This document shows, in pieces, positions 1-10,089 of a stretch of DNA of 64,000 bases. The DNA is from Paguma larvata. Its lineage: Eukaryota > Chordata > Mammalia > Carnivora > Viverridae. Location: contig CM057824.1 of the NCBI GenBank assembly GCA_030068075.1, positions 128,764,414-128,828,413 of the forward strand, written 5' to 3'. Position numbers and translations under genes: made by a program. The notes under the pieces were generated by a model. That model made no database searches. It was not told the origin of the DNA and worked only from the letters and a program-made list of their open reading frames with translations. Each line of letters starts with the position of its first letter. Position 1 is the first letter of the stretch.

Positions 1-580
1 TTATAAGAACTCTATATCTTACATGGGGTTAAATATAAGATTTTTTGGGTGTGTACTGAAAATATTGTAAATCTGGGGTGAAAATACTGGAGAAATCAAC
101 GTAATCACTAGAAGTACATAGTTTTCCACAGGAAAGAAGCTGGAATCTAGTTATGATGCATTCCTTAGAATGATGATGTCTTGAAATTTTCATAGTTTCT
201 TCAAAATTATTCTGATTATAACTACTTTCTCTGTTCAGTTGGGTATTCTATCAACTAAATATTTTTGTTGAATATTAAATCATAAAATAATTTCCTTTAG
301 GAAGATATAATAACATATTTAACATGTATTACAGTCTATTATCCCTTGGTGATTAACAGAATAAAGATTAGAAATGCAAATTGTAATCTCAAATGTCTGT
401 TTTCTCCCTTTCTGTTGTCACCTATTTTAAAGTATTGGCAACTGCTGGACCTCAATTAAATCACAGATGATTTAGTCTTAAGGCCAATTTTTTTTTTTTA
501 GCTCAGAACTAAGTATTTTGGGTTTTAGAATCATCAAACAATACACTTCATCAAATAGATGCATTTTTTAGTTTTAGTTT
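1..580. other. AT-rich non-coding stretch
   Basis: No open frame, RNA gene or recognisable repeat family stands out. The sequence is AT-rich and looks single-copy. The right edge is the presumed target-site duplication of the following SINE. Confidence 0.5.
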
Positions 581-809
581 TTAACAACTTTTTTAATGTT
601 TATTTATTTTTGAGAGAGAGAGAGACAGAGCACGAGTTGGGAAGGGAAAGAGAGAGAGGGAGACACAGAATCCAAAGCGAGCTCCAGGCTCTGAGCTGTT
701 CGCACAGAGACTGACGCAGGACTCAAACTCACAAACCGTAAGATCATGACCTGAGCCAAAGCGAGACGCTTAACCAACACTTAACCTAGTGAGCTACCCA
801 GGTGCCCTT
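581..809 (-). mobile_element. Feliform tRNA-derived SINE, antisense
   Basis: Read on the minus strand, the copy begins near the tRNA-like head (around 800), passes a CT-rich middle and ends in the A-rich tail (TTTAATGTTTATTTATTTTT on the plus strand). The head is damaged: an extra AACACTTAACC-like insertion lies next to the A box, around 775-790. Flanks AGATGCATTTTTTA and AGAGCCATTTTTTT look like a diverged target-site duplication, so the copy is fairly old. Confidence 0.9.
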
Positions 810-1189
810 AGAGCCATTTTTTTAAATAGAATGTGTTAAATGCTCATGGAGCCTTAGCAGAAAGAATTCCTTTCTCTTGAACAAGGAATTGATTTTTCTC
901 TAGCAAAAAATGGAATTCGAGACTTGATATGTTTGAGTTTAATTTTAAATTGCAAATCTATATTTTAAAAGGTACTAAATTTGCCAAATTGTGTTCACCC
1001 TTGAGTTCAGTTAATAACAAATAAATGAACTCCAAGGGATGCAACATCTAAATTAAGGTAAACAACAGTGTTTGTAACTTCCGAACCTCTTTATCCTGAT
1101 ACGAGTCCTTTTTTCTGAAAATGTATATTCCCTGTCCATCAAGGTTAAAGGTTATTTTCCTTTTAATCTTTCTGTTCTTATTTTCATAA
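810..1189. other. AT-rich non-coding stretch
   Basis: No gene and no repeat family I can name with confidence. The sequence between the SINE and the LINE-1-like segment is AT-rich with stop codons in every frame. Confidence 0.45.
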
Positions 1190-1744
1190 TTTTTTATTTA
1201 TGCACTGTTCATAAAGTACACATTATTGGCTGGATTTAAACTTTATATAAATTGAACCATAATATATATATTCTTCTGTGGTTAACACCTTCCTACTTGT
1301 TCCTCTGTATAACCACATTCCATTAGCTTTTAGTTTTGAGAATTATTCTGTATCCGTTTACCACAAATTACTTTTTTATTCTAATTTTGATGGATATTAG
1401 GATGTTCCTAGTTTCTTACTCAGAAACCATTCCATTGCATGTCCAATAATGGGCACACGCATAAGTTTATCTAAAGTAAATACCCATAAGTGGAATTGCT
1501 CCTCTTCAGCAGAAGTTACCAAACTATTATGCAAAGCACATTTCCTAATTTACTCCTTACCTTGCTTGTATGAAGGCTGTCTTTGTTGTATGTACTTATA
1601 AATATTTGCTATTGTAGACCTCTTCCATGTGTTAATTACATGGTTATGAAATTGTATGTTAAATTTTAATTTTGACTTCCCTGCTTTCTGATGATATTTA
1701 TTTAATCAGCCATTCATTCCTTTCACTATTCTGAAGTGCTTGCT
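1190..1744 (-). mobile_element. Probable old LINE-1 3' region, antisense
   Basis: Phrases such as AATACCCATAAGTGGAATTG (about 1478-1497) and CCATTCCATTGCATG match the antisense of the ORF2 C-terminus/3' UTR of old L1M/L1ME elements. Divergence is high and the ends are not defined. No target-site duplication is seen. Confidence 0.4.
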
Positions 1745-1754
1745 CTAAAGTTTT

Positions 1755-1961
1755 TTTTAATGTTTATTTATTTTTGAGAGAGAGAGAAAACATGAGTGAT
1801 GGAGGGGCAGGGAGAGAGAGAGAGACAGAGAGAGGATCTCAAGCAGGCTCCACATTTCAGTGCAGAGCCTGATGCAGGCCTTGAACTCAAGAACTGTGAG
1901 ATCATGACCTGAGCTGAACTCAAGAGTCAAACACTTCACCAACTGAGTCATCCAGGCACCC
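1755..1961 (-). mobile_element. Feliform tRNA-derived SINE, antisense
   Basis: Body and A-rich tail are complete on the minus strand. The head ends at CCAGGCACCC. Flanks CTAAAGTTTT and CTATAGTTTT form a 10-bp duplication with one mismatch. The CT-rich middle contains a GAGA expansion. A chance frame rich in Ser-Leu runs through it and is not a gene. Confidence 0.92.
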
Positions 1962-2013
1962 CTATAGTTTTAATACTTCTTCTTTTTTTTTTTTTTAATC
2001 TGAGTTGTAACAA

Positions 2014-2100
2014 TGGACAAAGAATATTACATATCAATTAAGGAATCAATCCATCAAGAAGATATATCGATCAATTATAAACACATAAACAGTGCCAACA
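2014..2100 (+). mobile_element. LINE-1 ORF2 endonuclease fragment
   Basis: The plus-strand translation contains SIHQEDI followed by a decayed NYKHINSANK. This resembles the SIQQEELTILNIYAPN block of the LINE-1 endonuclease domain. It may be an upstream part of the LINE-1 at 2640-4525, with unrelated sequence in between. The piece is too short and diverged for a firm call. Confidence 0.4.
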
Positions 2101-2639
2101 AAAGGCTACTGGAGGAAAATCCCGCTAGTTATTTTAGAAGATTTTCCAGGCAGGGCCTGATGTCTCTTGACATCCCTATACTTCCTAAGAGACAGTAGGC
2201 CTGGGTAAGACATGGGCCAAACTTTCAAAGTAGCAATCTGTTTAGAACAGCCCATTCACCTGTTTGTTTTCAGGCAAAATCAACATCATAAACACAGGTC
2301 CTGGTAAGGAGTCCAGGCATTGTGCTTATCATTCCACAAGAAGGCACAGAGAACCAATCCCGACCTGACACCGTCATGGATGTCTCCAATTGGCAAGTCA
2401 AAACCAGTATGCAGGCATTTTTTGCCCTGCAGTATGAGGCGACTACAAGTGTTATCTTTTGAAATACATTGTAAGATTTGATTTGCTAAGATACTTACAG
2501 GGCTGTGGCATCACAGCCCTGATAGTGTACAGACTACATTTTAGCTTTAATTCTATAAGCTAGAGGTAAATAGCTGGAAAGGGAAATTTAAAATTACCAT
2601 ACGATACTATTAAAAACATAAAATATTTAGTCTTTTTTT
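2101..2639. other. Non-coding sequence of unknown origin
   Basis: This stretch is less AT-rich than its surroundings. It separates an endonuclease-like fragment from the ORF2 body of a LINE-1. I do not recognise a family. It contains the perfect hairpin at 2498-2521. It could be an insertion into the LINE-1 or independent sequence. Confidence 0.4.
2498..2521. repeat. Perfect 10-bp hairpin with GCAT loop
   Basis: CAGGGCTGTG (2498-2507) and its exact reverse complement CACAGCCCTG (2512-2521) flank GCAT. The stem is GC-rich in an AT-rich setting. No T-run follows and no function is assigned. Confidence 0.7.
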
Positions 2640-4525
2640 TTTCAGAATATGTGCAAGACATGTTCACTGAAAACTGCAAAGTACTGCTGAGAGAAATTAA
2701 GGAAGATATAAATAAATTGAGAGATTGACTCTGTCCATTGGTTGGGTAACTAAATATAGTTAAGAAGGTAATACTTTTTTTTTAATGTTTGTTTATTTTG
2801 AAAGACAGAGCATGAGCAGGGAAGGGGCAGAGAGAGAGAAGGAGAGAGAGAATCCTAAGCAGACTCTGAATTGTCAGCATAGAGCCCAATGTGGGCCTCA
2901 ACCTCACGAACTGTGAAATCATGACCTGAGGCTAAATCAAGAGTTAGATGTTTAGCCAACCGAGCCACTCAGGTGCCTCAAGAAGTCAATTCTTAATAAT
3001 TTGCTCTCTAAATTCAACAAGATCAAATCAAAGTCCCAAGAAAGTTATTTTTAAATGTAAAAAATCATCTTCTACGTGACACCGAAATATAAAGCATTTA
3101 GATTAACCTCAGTTATTTGGGGGAAAACATATTTAGAAGACATATATTACATAATTCCAACATTTATTCTGAAGATATATTCATCAAGAAGTATGCTACT
3201 GATTGAAGTATAGACACAATTAGATGACAATTAGCAGAAAAAAGTTCACATGTAGTTACATATATATAATGTTCTTTTAAATGTACCAAATGAATTTATC
3301 AGAGAAAGAGTAACCTTTTTAACAAACTATGGTATAATTCCTTATTCATACTTAAAAAGAGTCAAACTTTACCTTACCATATATATATTTAACTTGGAAA
3401 CTATCATTGACCTATATATAAAAGCTAAAACTATAAAAGTAGAAGGAAAAAGGTCCTAGGTTAATATCTTTATAATCTTGAAATAGTCAATGACTTTGTA
3501 AATAGGATGCAAGAAGTAAGATTCACAAAATTTGAAGGTAAAGATGAATTGGGCTTTAACAAAATTAAACTTTTCTTAGAATGACTACATTAGGAACACT
3601 AAAAAGTAGGTACAAGCCAGGAGAAGATATTTGCCAAAGAAATATCTGACAAAAACTTGTATCCATAACATATAATGAGCCCCATGAACTTCAATAAGAA
3701 GAAAACAGAGATAAAAGCATGCAAAATACTTCAGTAAACACTATGCAAAAGAAGATAAAATAAACATTAAGAACATGAAAAATTTTTCTCATCATCTTTA
3801 GTTATTAGGGAAATCCAAATGACAAACCCAAAACAAAATATAAACACTGACAACACCAAGTGTCTGCGAGAAGGAGAAACAATTGAACTCTCATACGTTG
3901 CTGGTGGAAATGTAAAATGATATAGTCACTTTGGAAAACAATGTGGTGATTTCTTATAACATTAAACATATGTCTACCATAAGACCCAGCAATTCCATTT
4001 CTTGATATTTTCCCAAGAGCAATGAAAACATTGACTTCACAAAGATTGCCACAAGAATGTTTCTTGCAGTTTAACTCATAGTAGTCAAAAGCCTGGACAA
4101 AATGTCCAATGTGTTTCCATGAAACCCATTGATGTTTATCCATATAATGGAATACTACTGAAATGTAAAGAGGGGTACATAACTGACATCAATAACATGG
4201 ATGAAAGTCAAAACAAATGCTAAATGAAAGAATCCAGGCCAAAAAGAAGATATTGTATTATTCCATTTGTATGAAATTACAAGTAAAGTGAATCGTACCA
4301 ATAGTGAGAGAGGAATACCAGTGGTTGTCTAGAGCTGGATGCGAGGGACAGTGTGAGTGCAAAGTGGCACATGTAACTTTTTGGATGAAGGAGAGATTCT
4401 TTATCATTTGTGATGATGTTAACATGACCAAATACATCTGCCAAAACTAACTGCACGTTAAAATAGGAATAATTTATTTTATGCAAATTATACTTGAAGT
4501 AATTTTTAAAAATAAAACATAATTA
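2640..4525 (+). mobile_element. Decayed LINE-1: ORF2 C-terminal part and 3' UTR
   Basis: The plus strand follows the order of a LINE-1 3' half. TGTTCACTGAAAACTGCAAA-type sequence at about 2658 corresponds to ORF2 after the reverse-transcriptase core. The segment at 3408-3700 matches the block with TATAAAAGCTAAAACTATAA, and 3860-4010 matches the C-terminus. 4300-4525 is the 3' UTR (TGGTTGTCTAGAGCTGGATG), ending in an A-rich AATAAAACAT. Every frame is broken by stops and indels, so no protein is made. A SINE interrupts it at 2773-2979. The type looks like an old L1M/L1MB. The 112-codon frame antisense at 3805-4143 is a by-product. Confidence 0.75.
2773..2979 (-). mobile_element. Feliform SINE inserted in LINE-1
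   Basis: The minus-strand SINE has a T-run at its left (tail) side and a damaged head at CGAGCCACTCAGGTGCC. Flanks AAGAAGGTAAT and AAGAAGTCAAT are a probable 11-bp duplication with two differences. LINE-1 ORF2 sequence continues on both sides, so the SINE is younger than the LINE-1. Confidence 0.9.
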
Positions 4526-4579
4526 TATAATATTCTGTGTCTGATGAATGATTGTTGTGCATGGTGTCTTGTTTCCATC

Positions 4580-4607
4580 TGTGTGTGTGTGTGTGTGTGT
4601 GTGTGTG
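4580..4607. repeat. (TG)14 microsatellite
   Basis: 28 uninterrupted bases of alternating TG, followed by CACGTGCG. It lies shortly after the LINE-1 A-rich end. Confidence 0.95.
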
Positions 4608-6078
4608 CACGTGCGGTCTTTGCTTTAAGTTGCTCATTTTCCTTGAAGCTTTTTCTGTGAGAATACTTTGAGTTTAAAGATAACCATGAGCTATTTAGAA
4701 AGATTATTTCTTGCTCCTTTAGGCATTATTTGTTGGAGAGAACCTTAGACTAAATTTTCAGCATGAGACTTTCAGACTGCCTAGAGAGTGACATTTTAGA
4801 CTGTAAATCTATAGTCATTGTGTATAATGACTTATTAGTCATTTTGTATAATGATGTATTTGAGCTGTCTTGTAAACTCTGTGGCTTACAAACAATAATA
4901 AGTTATCTCTTCCTTATAATCTTAAAATTCTGGACTGCTCAACTCCAGGCTGTAGGTCAGGTTCAGGACCACATCATGTCTTTTCTTGTGTCTAGCCTGA
5001 CAGTGCATTGACACTGGACCTTGCAGTTAAGGCCGACATAAGGAGCTTCACAGTTGTCACACGTCTACTCCTTTTCCATTGGTCAAACAGAGGCCCATGA
5101 CAATGCCAATGTCAATGGCAATCCCAAAGTCCTCTCAACTCAGAATGGGATAGGAGAATGAACGCTTAATGAACAGTATTATAATATATTACATAGGTAA
5201 TGTGTATCATAAGCAATTTTCAGGAATGTGATTTTCCATCTGTTCAGCATCAAGGTACAAGATAAGCAATTTTCCTCGGAGTCCACTGGACATGGGGCGA
5301 GAGAACGAGGTTTATGTCTGCTGCTCATCTCTCCAGTGAAGCTATAGTTCTTTGCGATGCTCGTTTATGATGGGTCTCTCATTAAAGCCTTCACCTTGCC
5401 ATGGATCAGTAAATATCCTTAAAATGAACAGAAGCTGAAGCTTACCTCCCTCCTCTAAATCCTTGCCTTCACTTACTTTATAACCTATATACTATTACTT
5501 TGTTGTTTTTTTTTCTCTTTGTTTTTTGTTTGTTTGTTTGCTGGCGCATCAATGCATGTAACAGAATTTTAAAACACTCTAAGGACGGTTTTAAGAATTT
5601 TTAAAGTTTAGAATTGGTGAGGATTCTAAGTCTGTCATGGCTGAAATAGATACATAAATTCTTTACTTTCAACGAATTTAATTTGTTACAAGCCACACAA
5701 AATTTGAATATATACCTTATATTACTTCCCCTATTTTCTCCTCTCTCTACCTCAGTTTCTTTTTCTCCCATACCTTCATTTCTTCTTTAGTTCTAACATG
5801 CACTTTCTCTGGTGGCTATAGCAAATAAAAGTGAATTCTCTGAGTTCAGTTCCAAAGATATCTATAGAGCATAGCAAATTATACTACCTCTATATCTCTG
5901 CCACAATGGCCTCACTATAATAGTAAAAGTTCTGAGAGAATTTTTCTCTATAAGGAATATTAGGAGTGCATTTCTTATAGCTTTATAAGCACAAAAATAC
6001 ATAATCGCTTTCACTAGAAGTAGAGGGAGGTAAACTCTTTAACTTTGAGTTTGACTAAAATGCAGAAATCTGTAAATT
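4608..6078. other. Non-coding, apparently single-copy DNA
   Basis: No gene, RNA or clear repeat is seen. A short TTTG run lies at about 5520-5541. Small open frames here show no domain and no conserved residue pattern. Confidence 0.5.
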
Positions 6079-6857
6079 GACTTCCCCCCCAAATATAAGT
6101 AATACCACCACTAATTATTTATCTTTCTCTGTCTGGTTTATTTCACTTACCATAATGCCCTGCAGAATTCGTCTATGTCGTTGTAAATTACAGGATTTCC
6201 TTCCTACTTTTTTTAATGTAATGAAAGTGTTCCCTCCTCATCTGTCTTTAGGAATAGTTTAAAAAGAATTTCTATTCTGAGAAAGAGGGAGCTAGGAAGG
6301 GGCAGAGAGAGAGGGAGAAAGAACATCCCAAACCAACTTCACATTATCAGTGCAGAGCCCACGCGGGGTTGGATTTCACAAATTGTGAGATCTTTATGTG
6401 AGAAGAAATCAAGAGTCGGCCACTTGACCCAGTGAGCCACCCAGACGTCCCAGGATTTCCTTCTTTCTTATGGCTGTATTATATTCTTGATCCTTTTATT
6501 CATTGATGGGCACAGGTTATTTCCATACCTTGGATATGATGAATAATGCTATACTGAATACATCAGGACAGATATCTCTTTAAGATAATGGTTTGTTTCC
6601 TTTGGATATATACCATGAAGTAGAATTGCTAGGTCATACTTTTTTGGTAGTTCTATTTTTTTGAATTCTTGAGAAATCTCTATACTGTTCATAGTGTCTG
6701 AACCAGGTTACATCCCCACAGCAGTGTACAAGGGTCCCTTGTCTCCATATGCTCACCAGCATTTGTTATTTTTTGTCTTTTTGATGATAGCCTTTCTAAC
6801 AGGTGTGAGGTGATACCTCCTCTTGGGTTCAATTTGCATTTTCCTGATGATTAGTGA
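6079..6857 (-). mobile_element. LINE-1 5'-inverted segment (ORF2 end), antisense
   Basis: Antisense LINE-1 landmarks appear in order: TCTCTGTCTGGTTTATTTCA, CATTGATGGGCACAGG, GAAGTAGAATTGCTAGG, GTGTACAAGGGTCCC and AACAGGTGTGAGGTGATA. It abuts, head to head at about 6857, a plus-strand LINE-1 3' UTR. This is the layout expected of a twin-primed insertion whose 5' part was inverted. A SINE later split it at 6204-6450. Confidence 0.8.
6204..6450 (-). mobile_element. Chimeric SINE carrying LINE-1 ORF2 sequence
   Basis: Flanking copies of CAGGATTTCCTTC (6191-6203 and 6451-6463, identical over 13 bp) delimit one insertion event. In minus-strand sense it contains a SINE head and body. Next comes a 43-bp piece (6223-6265) that matches LINE-1 ORF2 at 11006-11048 with two mismatches, and then an A-tail (T-run at about 6208-6214). 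Both the SINE and the LINE-1 piece are sense on the same strand. Template switching or read-through transcription (3' transduction) are the likely origins. Confidence 0.8.
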
Positions 6858-7165
6858 AGTGGGAGAAATAGGGAGATGGTGGTAAAAGAGGATAAACTTC
6901 CAGTTATATGATAAATAAGTTTGAATATCTAATGTGCTGCATGGCGACTATTGTTGATAATGCTGTACTACACAATTAAAATTTGCTAAGAATAGAACTT
7001 AAATGTTCTCATCAAAAAAAGGAGGGAGGTAAATAAATGAGGTGGTGGTTGTGGTAATGAACTCAGTGGGAAAAGTCCTTTCACAATTTATACGTATATC
7101 AAATTATCTTGTTGTACACATTAAATATATTACAGTTTTGTATGTCAATTACACCTCAGTAAAAC
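6858..7165 (+). mobile_element. LINE-1 3' UTR, 3' half of twin-primed insertion
   Basis: Plus-strand landmarks of an L1M-type 3' UTR are present: AAACTTCCAGTTATATGATA, a poly-A-rich CATCAAAAAAAGGAGGGAGG, TATACGTATATCAAATTATC and GTATGTCAATTACACCTCAG, ending with CAGTAAAACTGAAAAATAC. It pairs with the inverted segment to its left to form one LINE-1 insertion with a small gap in the consensus at the join. Confidence 0.8.
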
Positions 7166-7636
7166 TGAAAAATACAAAAATCTGCTTTGTGTAAGTAATT
7201 GCTGCCACACTCAAGCACTACTAATCATTCTGCCCACTTTTAAGTAATAACATCAGATCAGATGCTCCAGTATGTTTTATTCTGTAGTCAGTATATCAAA
7301 AGGGAATGATATTCAAAGGGGAAACATTTGAAGAAGAAGATAGTTAGTTGTCTGAAGCCCCTTTGTGTGATAGATATATTCACAGATCAATTAGAAACAT
7401 TCTAAGAAACAATCATTTCTCAAATCTAACCCAATGAAACAAATAGAAAAATTTCTACTGCCTGAGTCAATCTACTTCTTATATAAATGAACTCTGAACT
7501 CCAATAGTTTCTTTTGTTTCAGTCCCTTCCCACAAAGACTTCTTGCATTTCTTTAAATAGAATTATACTTCTTGATTTGAGTAAAAAATAGTCCAATATA
7601 CTCTTTTGGATCAGCTCCAGTTCTTCATGATATTTT
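7166..7636. other. Non-coding, apparently single-copy DNA
   Basis: AT-rich sequence with no gene, RNA or repeat that I can name. Confidence 0.5.
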
Positions 7637-8830
7637 TAAGCCACCTTACTCAGATATCATTGACATAAAGAAAGCCATACATATTTGTTGTATACAATAT
7701 GATGGTTTGGGAGATAAGTATATAGGTGATCTTTGAACAATATGGGTTTGAACTGTGTGGGTACACTTATAAGTGAATTTTTTGAACAATACAGTACAGT
7801 ACTCTAAATGTATTTTTTCTTCCTTATAATTTTCTCAAGAATATTTTCTTTTCTGTAGCTTACTTTGTTATAAGAATACAATATGTAATATATATATAGC
7901 ATCCAATACATGTATTATTCAAATATTTATGTTATCAATAAGGCTTCCTTTTGATCACCAGTAGGCTATTGGTACTTAAGTGTTTGGGAGTCAAAAGTTA
8001 TGTGTAGATTTTTGACTACAAGTGTGATTAGCACCTAAGCCTAGCATTGATCAAGGGTAAACTGCACCATGAAACACCATCAACACAATCTATGCTATAA
8101 CATATATCTTACCTACAAAAGTTTCCCCCTGCCCTCGTTAATTTTTACTATTATTATTATTAGGTGATAACACTTACCGTAAGATCTATCCTCATAGCAA
8201 AATTTTAAGACTAACAATATAGTATTATTAATTATAGTCACTACAGTGAATAGTAGATCTCTAGGCCTCATTTACCTTGCATAAGTGAAAGTTTGTACCT
8301 TTTGACTAATACTTTTCTATTTCCAAATTCCCATAACCCCTAGGGACACCACTCTTCATTTATGCTCCTTTACGTTTGACTACTTTAGGTTGCTTATGTG
8401 AGTGGATTCATGGAGTATTCGTCCTTCTGTGTCTGGCTTATTTCACTAAGCGGGGTGTCTGTCCTCCAGGTTCATCCATGTTGTTGCCAATGGTAGGATT
8501 TCATTTTTTACGACTGAACAGCCTTTTACTGTGTGCACATACCACACTCTCCTTGTCCATTTATTCATCGATGCACATTTAGGTTGCCTCCATATCCTGA
8601 TTACTATGAATAATATAATGAACATGGGAGTATAGGTATCTATTCAAGATCTTGACTTTAGTTCTTTTGCACATATAACAAGAAGTAGGATTGCTGGATC
8701 ATAGGGTAGTCATTAAAAACAATTTTTGAGGTGCCTTTATGCTCCTTTCCATAGTGAATGCACCAGTTTATATTCCCACCAACAGTACACAAGATTCCCT
8801 TTTCTCCATACTCATCAGTACTTGTTATCT
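7637..8830 (-). mobile_element. LINE-1 3' UTR and ORF2 end, antisense
   Basis: The left end matches the antisense of an L1MB-type 3' terminus (CAGATATCATTGACATAAAG). Further right it reads TAGTAGATCTCTAGGCCTCA, TGTCTGGCTTATTTCACTAA, GTTCATCCATGTTGTTGCCA, AGTAGGATTGCTGGATCATA and CCCACCAACAGTACACAAG. It is split by the Tigger-like element at 7722-8068 and ends where a SINE begins. No frame is intact. Confidence 0.8.
7722..8068. mobile_element. Non-autonomous Tigger-like DNA transposon
   Basis: The left end reads TGATCTTTGAACAATATGGG TTTGAACTG and the right end reads ATTGATCAAGGGTAAACTGC, a decayed terminal inverted repeat pair. Interior phrases (TACAGTACAGTACTCTAAAT, GTAGGCTATTGGTACTTAAG, GGGAGTCAAAAGTTATG) match my memory of the Tigger2/MER8-type mariner-superfamily consensus. 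At about 345 bp it has no transposase. LINE-1 3' UTR sequence resumes on both sides, so it landed in an existing LINE-1. Confidence 0.75.
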
Positions 8831-9043
8831 TTTTTTTAAATTTTTTAATATTTATTTATTTTTGAGAGACAGAGAGTGAGCAGGGGAAGGGCAGAGAGAG
8901 AGGGAGACACAGAATCAGAAGCAGGCTCCAGGCTCCGAGCCATCAGCACAGAGCACAACGCGGGGCTCGAACTCACAGTCTGCAAGATCATGACCTGAGC
9001 TGAAGTCAGCCGCTTTAACCAACTGATCCACCCAGGACGCCCC
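8831..9043 (-). mobile_element. Feliform tRNA-derived SINE, antisense
   Basis: Complete minus-strand copy with TTTATTTATTTTTGAGAGAC at the tail side and GATCCACCCAGGACGCCCC at the head. It sits exactly between two antisense LINE-1 3' segments. I could not find a convincing target-site duplication, which suggests rearrangement or insertion at the LINE-1 junction. Confidence 0.92.
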
Positions 9044-9044
9044 T

Positions 9045-9560
9045 TAAATATTTTTATTATTGATGTTTTCTAGTTGACAACCAATGTTATATTAGTTTCA
9101 GGTGCACAGCATAGTGATTTGATAATTCTATAGAATTTACATATATGTAATACACAAAATCTATACGTTATGCTATGCTCACCACGATTAGTGCAGTTGC
9201 CATCTATTACCATAAAATATTATTATGATATTATTGACTGTATTCTCATTGCTGTACTTTTCATCTTTGTGACTTCTTTATTTTATAACTAGAAGCTTGT
9301 ACCTCTTAATCCCCTTTACCTGTTTTGCCCCACTCCCCAGATCCCTCCCTCTGGCAACTACTAGTTTTCTCTCAGTATTTATGTGTCTGTTTCTGTTTGT
9401 TAGTTCATTTGTTTTGTTTCTTAGAGCTCACATTTAAGTGAAATAGTATGCTATTTGTGTTTCTAAGTTTGACTTTTTTCACTTAACTTCACTTAAATAC
9501 CCTTTAGGCTCATCCATGTTGTTGCAAATGGCAAGATCTCATTCTTTTTTATGCTAATAT

Positions 9561-9594
<34 letters not shown>

Positions 9595-9770
9595 GTTCTT
9601 TTGCCTATTTGTCTTTATCCATTCATTTTTCAGACACGTAGGATGTTTCCATATCTTGGCTACTATAAATAATGTTGCAATGAATACAGAGGCGCCTATA
9701 TCTTTTTTAACTAGTGTTTTTATTTTCTTTACATAAATATCCAGTGGTGGGACTCCTGGATCCAAAATAT
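9045..9770 (-). mobile_element. LINE-1 3' UTR and ORF2 end, antisense (second copy)
   Basis: The order of antisense landmarks is TTAGTTTCAGGTGCACAGCA, GTACCTCTTAATCCCC, CTGTTTGTTAGTTCATTTG, CATCCATGTTGTTGCAAATG, CCATATCTTGGCTACTATAA and CCAGTGGTGGGACTCCTGGA. The 3' terminus is at the left. A (AC) run at 9564-9592 grew inside it. It abuts a plus-strand LINE-1 fragment at about 9772, again an inversion junction. Confidence 0.82.
9564..9592. repeat. (AC)14.5 microsatellite
   Basis: 29 uninterrupted alternating bases within LINE-1 sequence, at the position where the consensus is rich in TATA/CACA steps. Confidence 0.95.
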
Positions 9771-9772
9771 AT

Positions 9773-10085
9773 AAATAACTTCATATGATTCAATGACAAA
9801 AAAAATATAATTTTATTAAAAAATGGACAGAGGACCTGAATAAACACTTTTCCTAAGCAATACAGATGGCCAATACATACATGAAAAGATGCTCAACATC
9901 ACTAATTTCAGAGAAGTGCAAATCAAAATCATAATGAGATATCACCTCACACCAGTCAGGAAGACTGGTATCAAAAAGACAAGAAATGACAAGTGTTGTT
10001 ATGAATGTGCAGAAAAGGGAACCCTTGTGTACTGTTGGTAGAATGTGAATCTGTACAACTGTGGAAAACAGTACGTAAGACCCTC
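9773..10085 (+). mobile_element. Inverted LINE-1 ORF2 C-terminal fragment
   Basis: Plus-strand sequence reads AAAATGGACAGAGGACCTGA, GATGCTCAACATCACTAATT, AATGAGATATCACCTCACAC and ACTGTTGGTAGAATGTGAAT. It ends near GTGGAAAACAGT. In the LINE-1 consensus this lies just upstream of where the left-hand segment (9045-9770) stops. The two therefore fit one insertion with its 5' part inverted. Confidence 0.75.
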
Positions 10086-10089
10086 TCTT

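Noticed and set aside
3805..4143. 112-codon minus-strand frame
   Set aside because: It lies antisense to a LINE-1 ORF2 relic, so it is a shadow.
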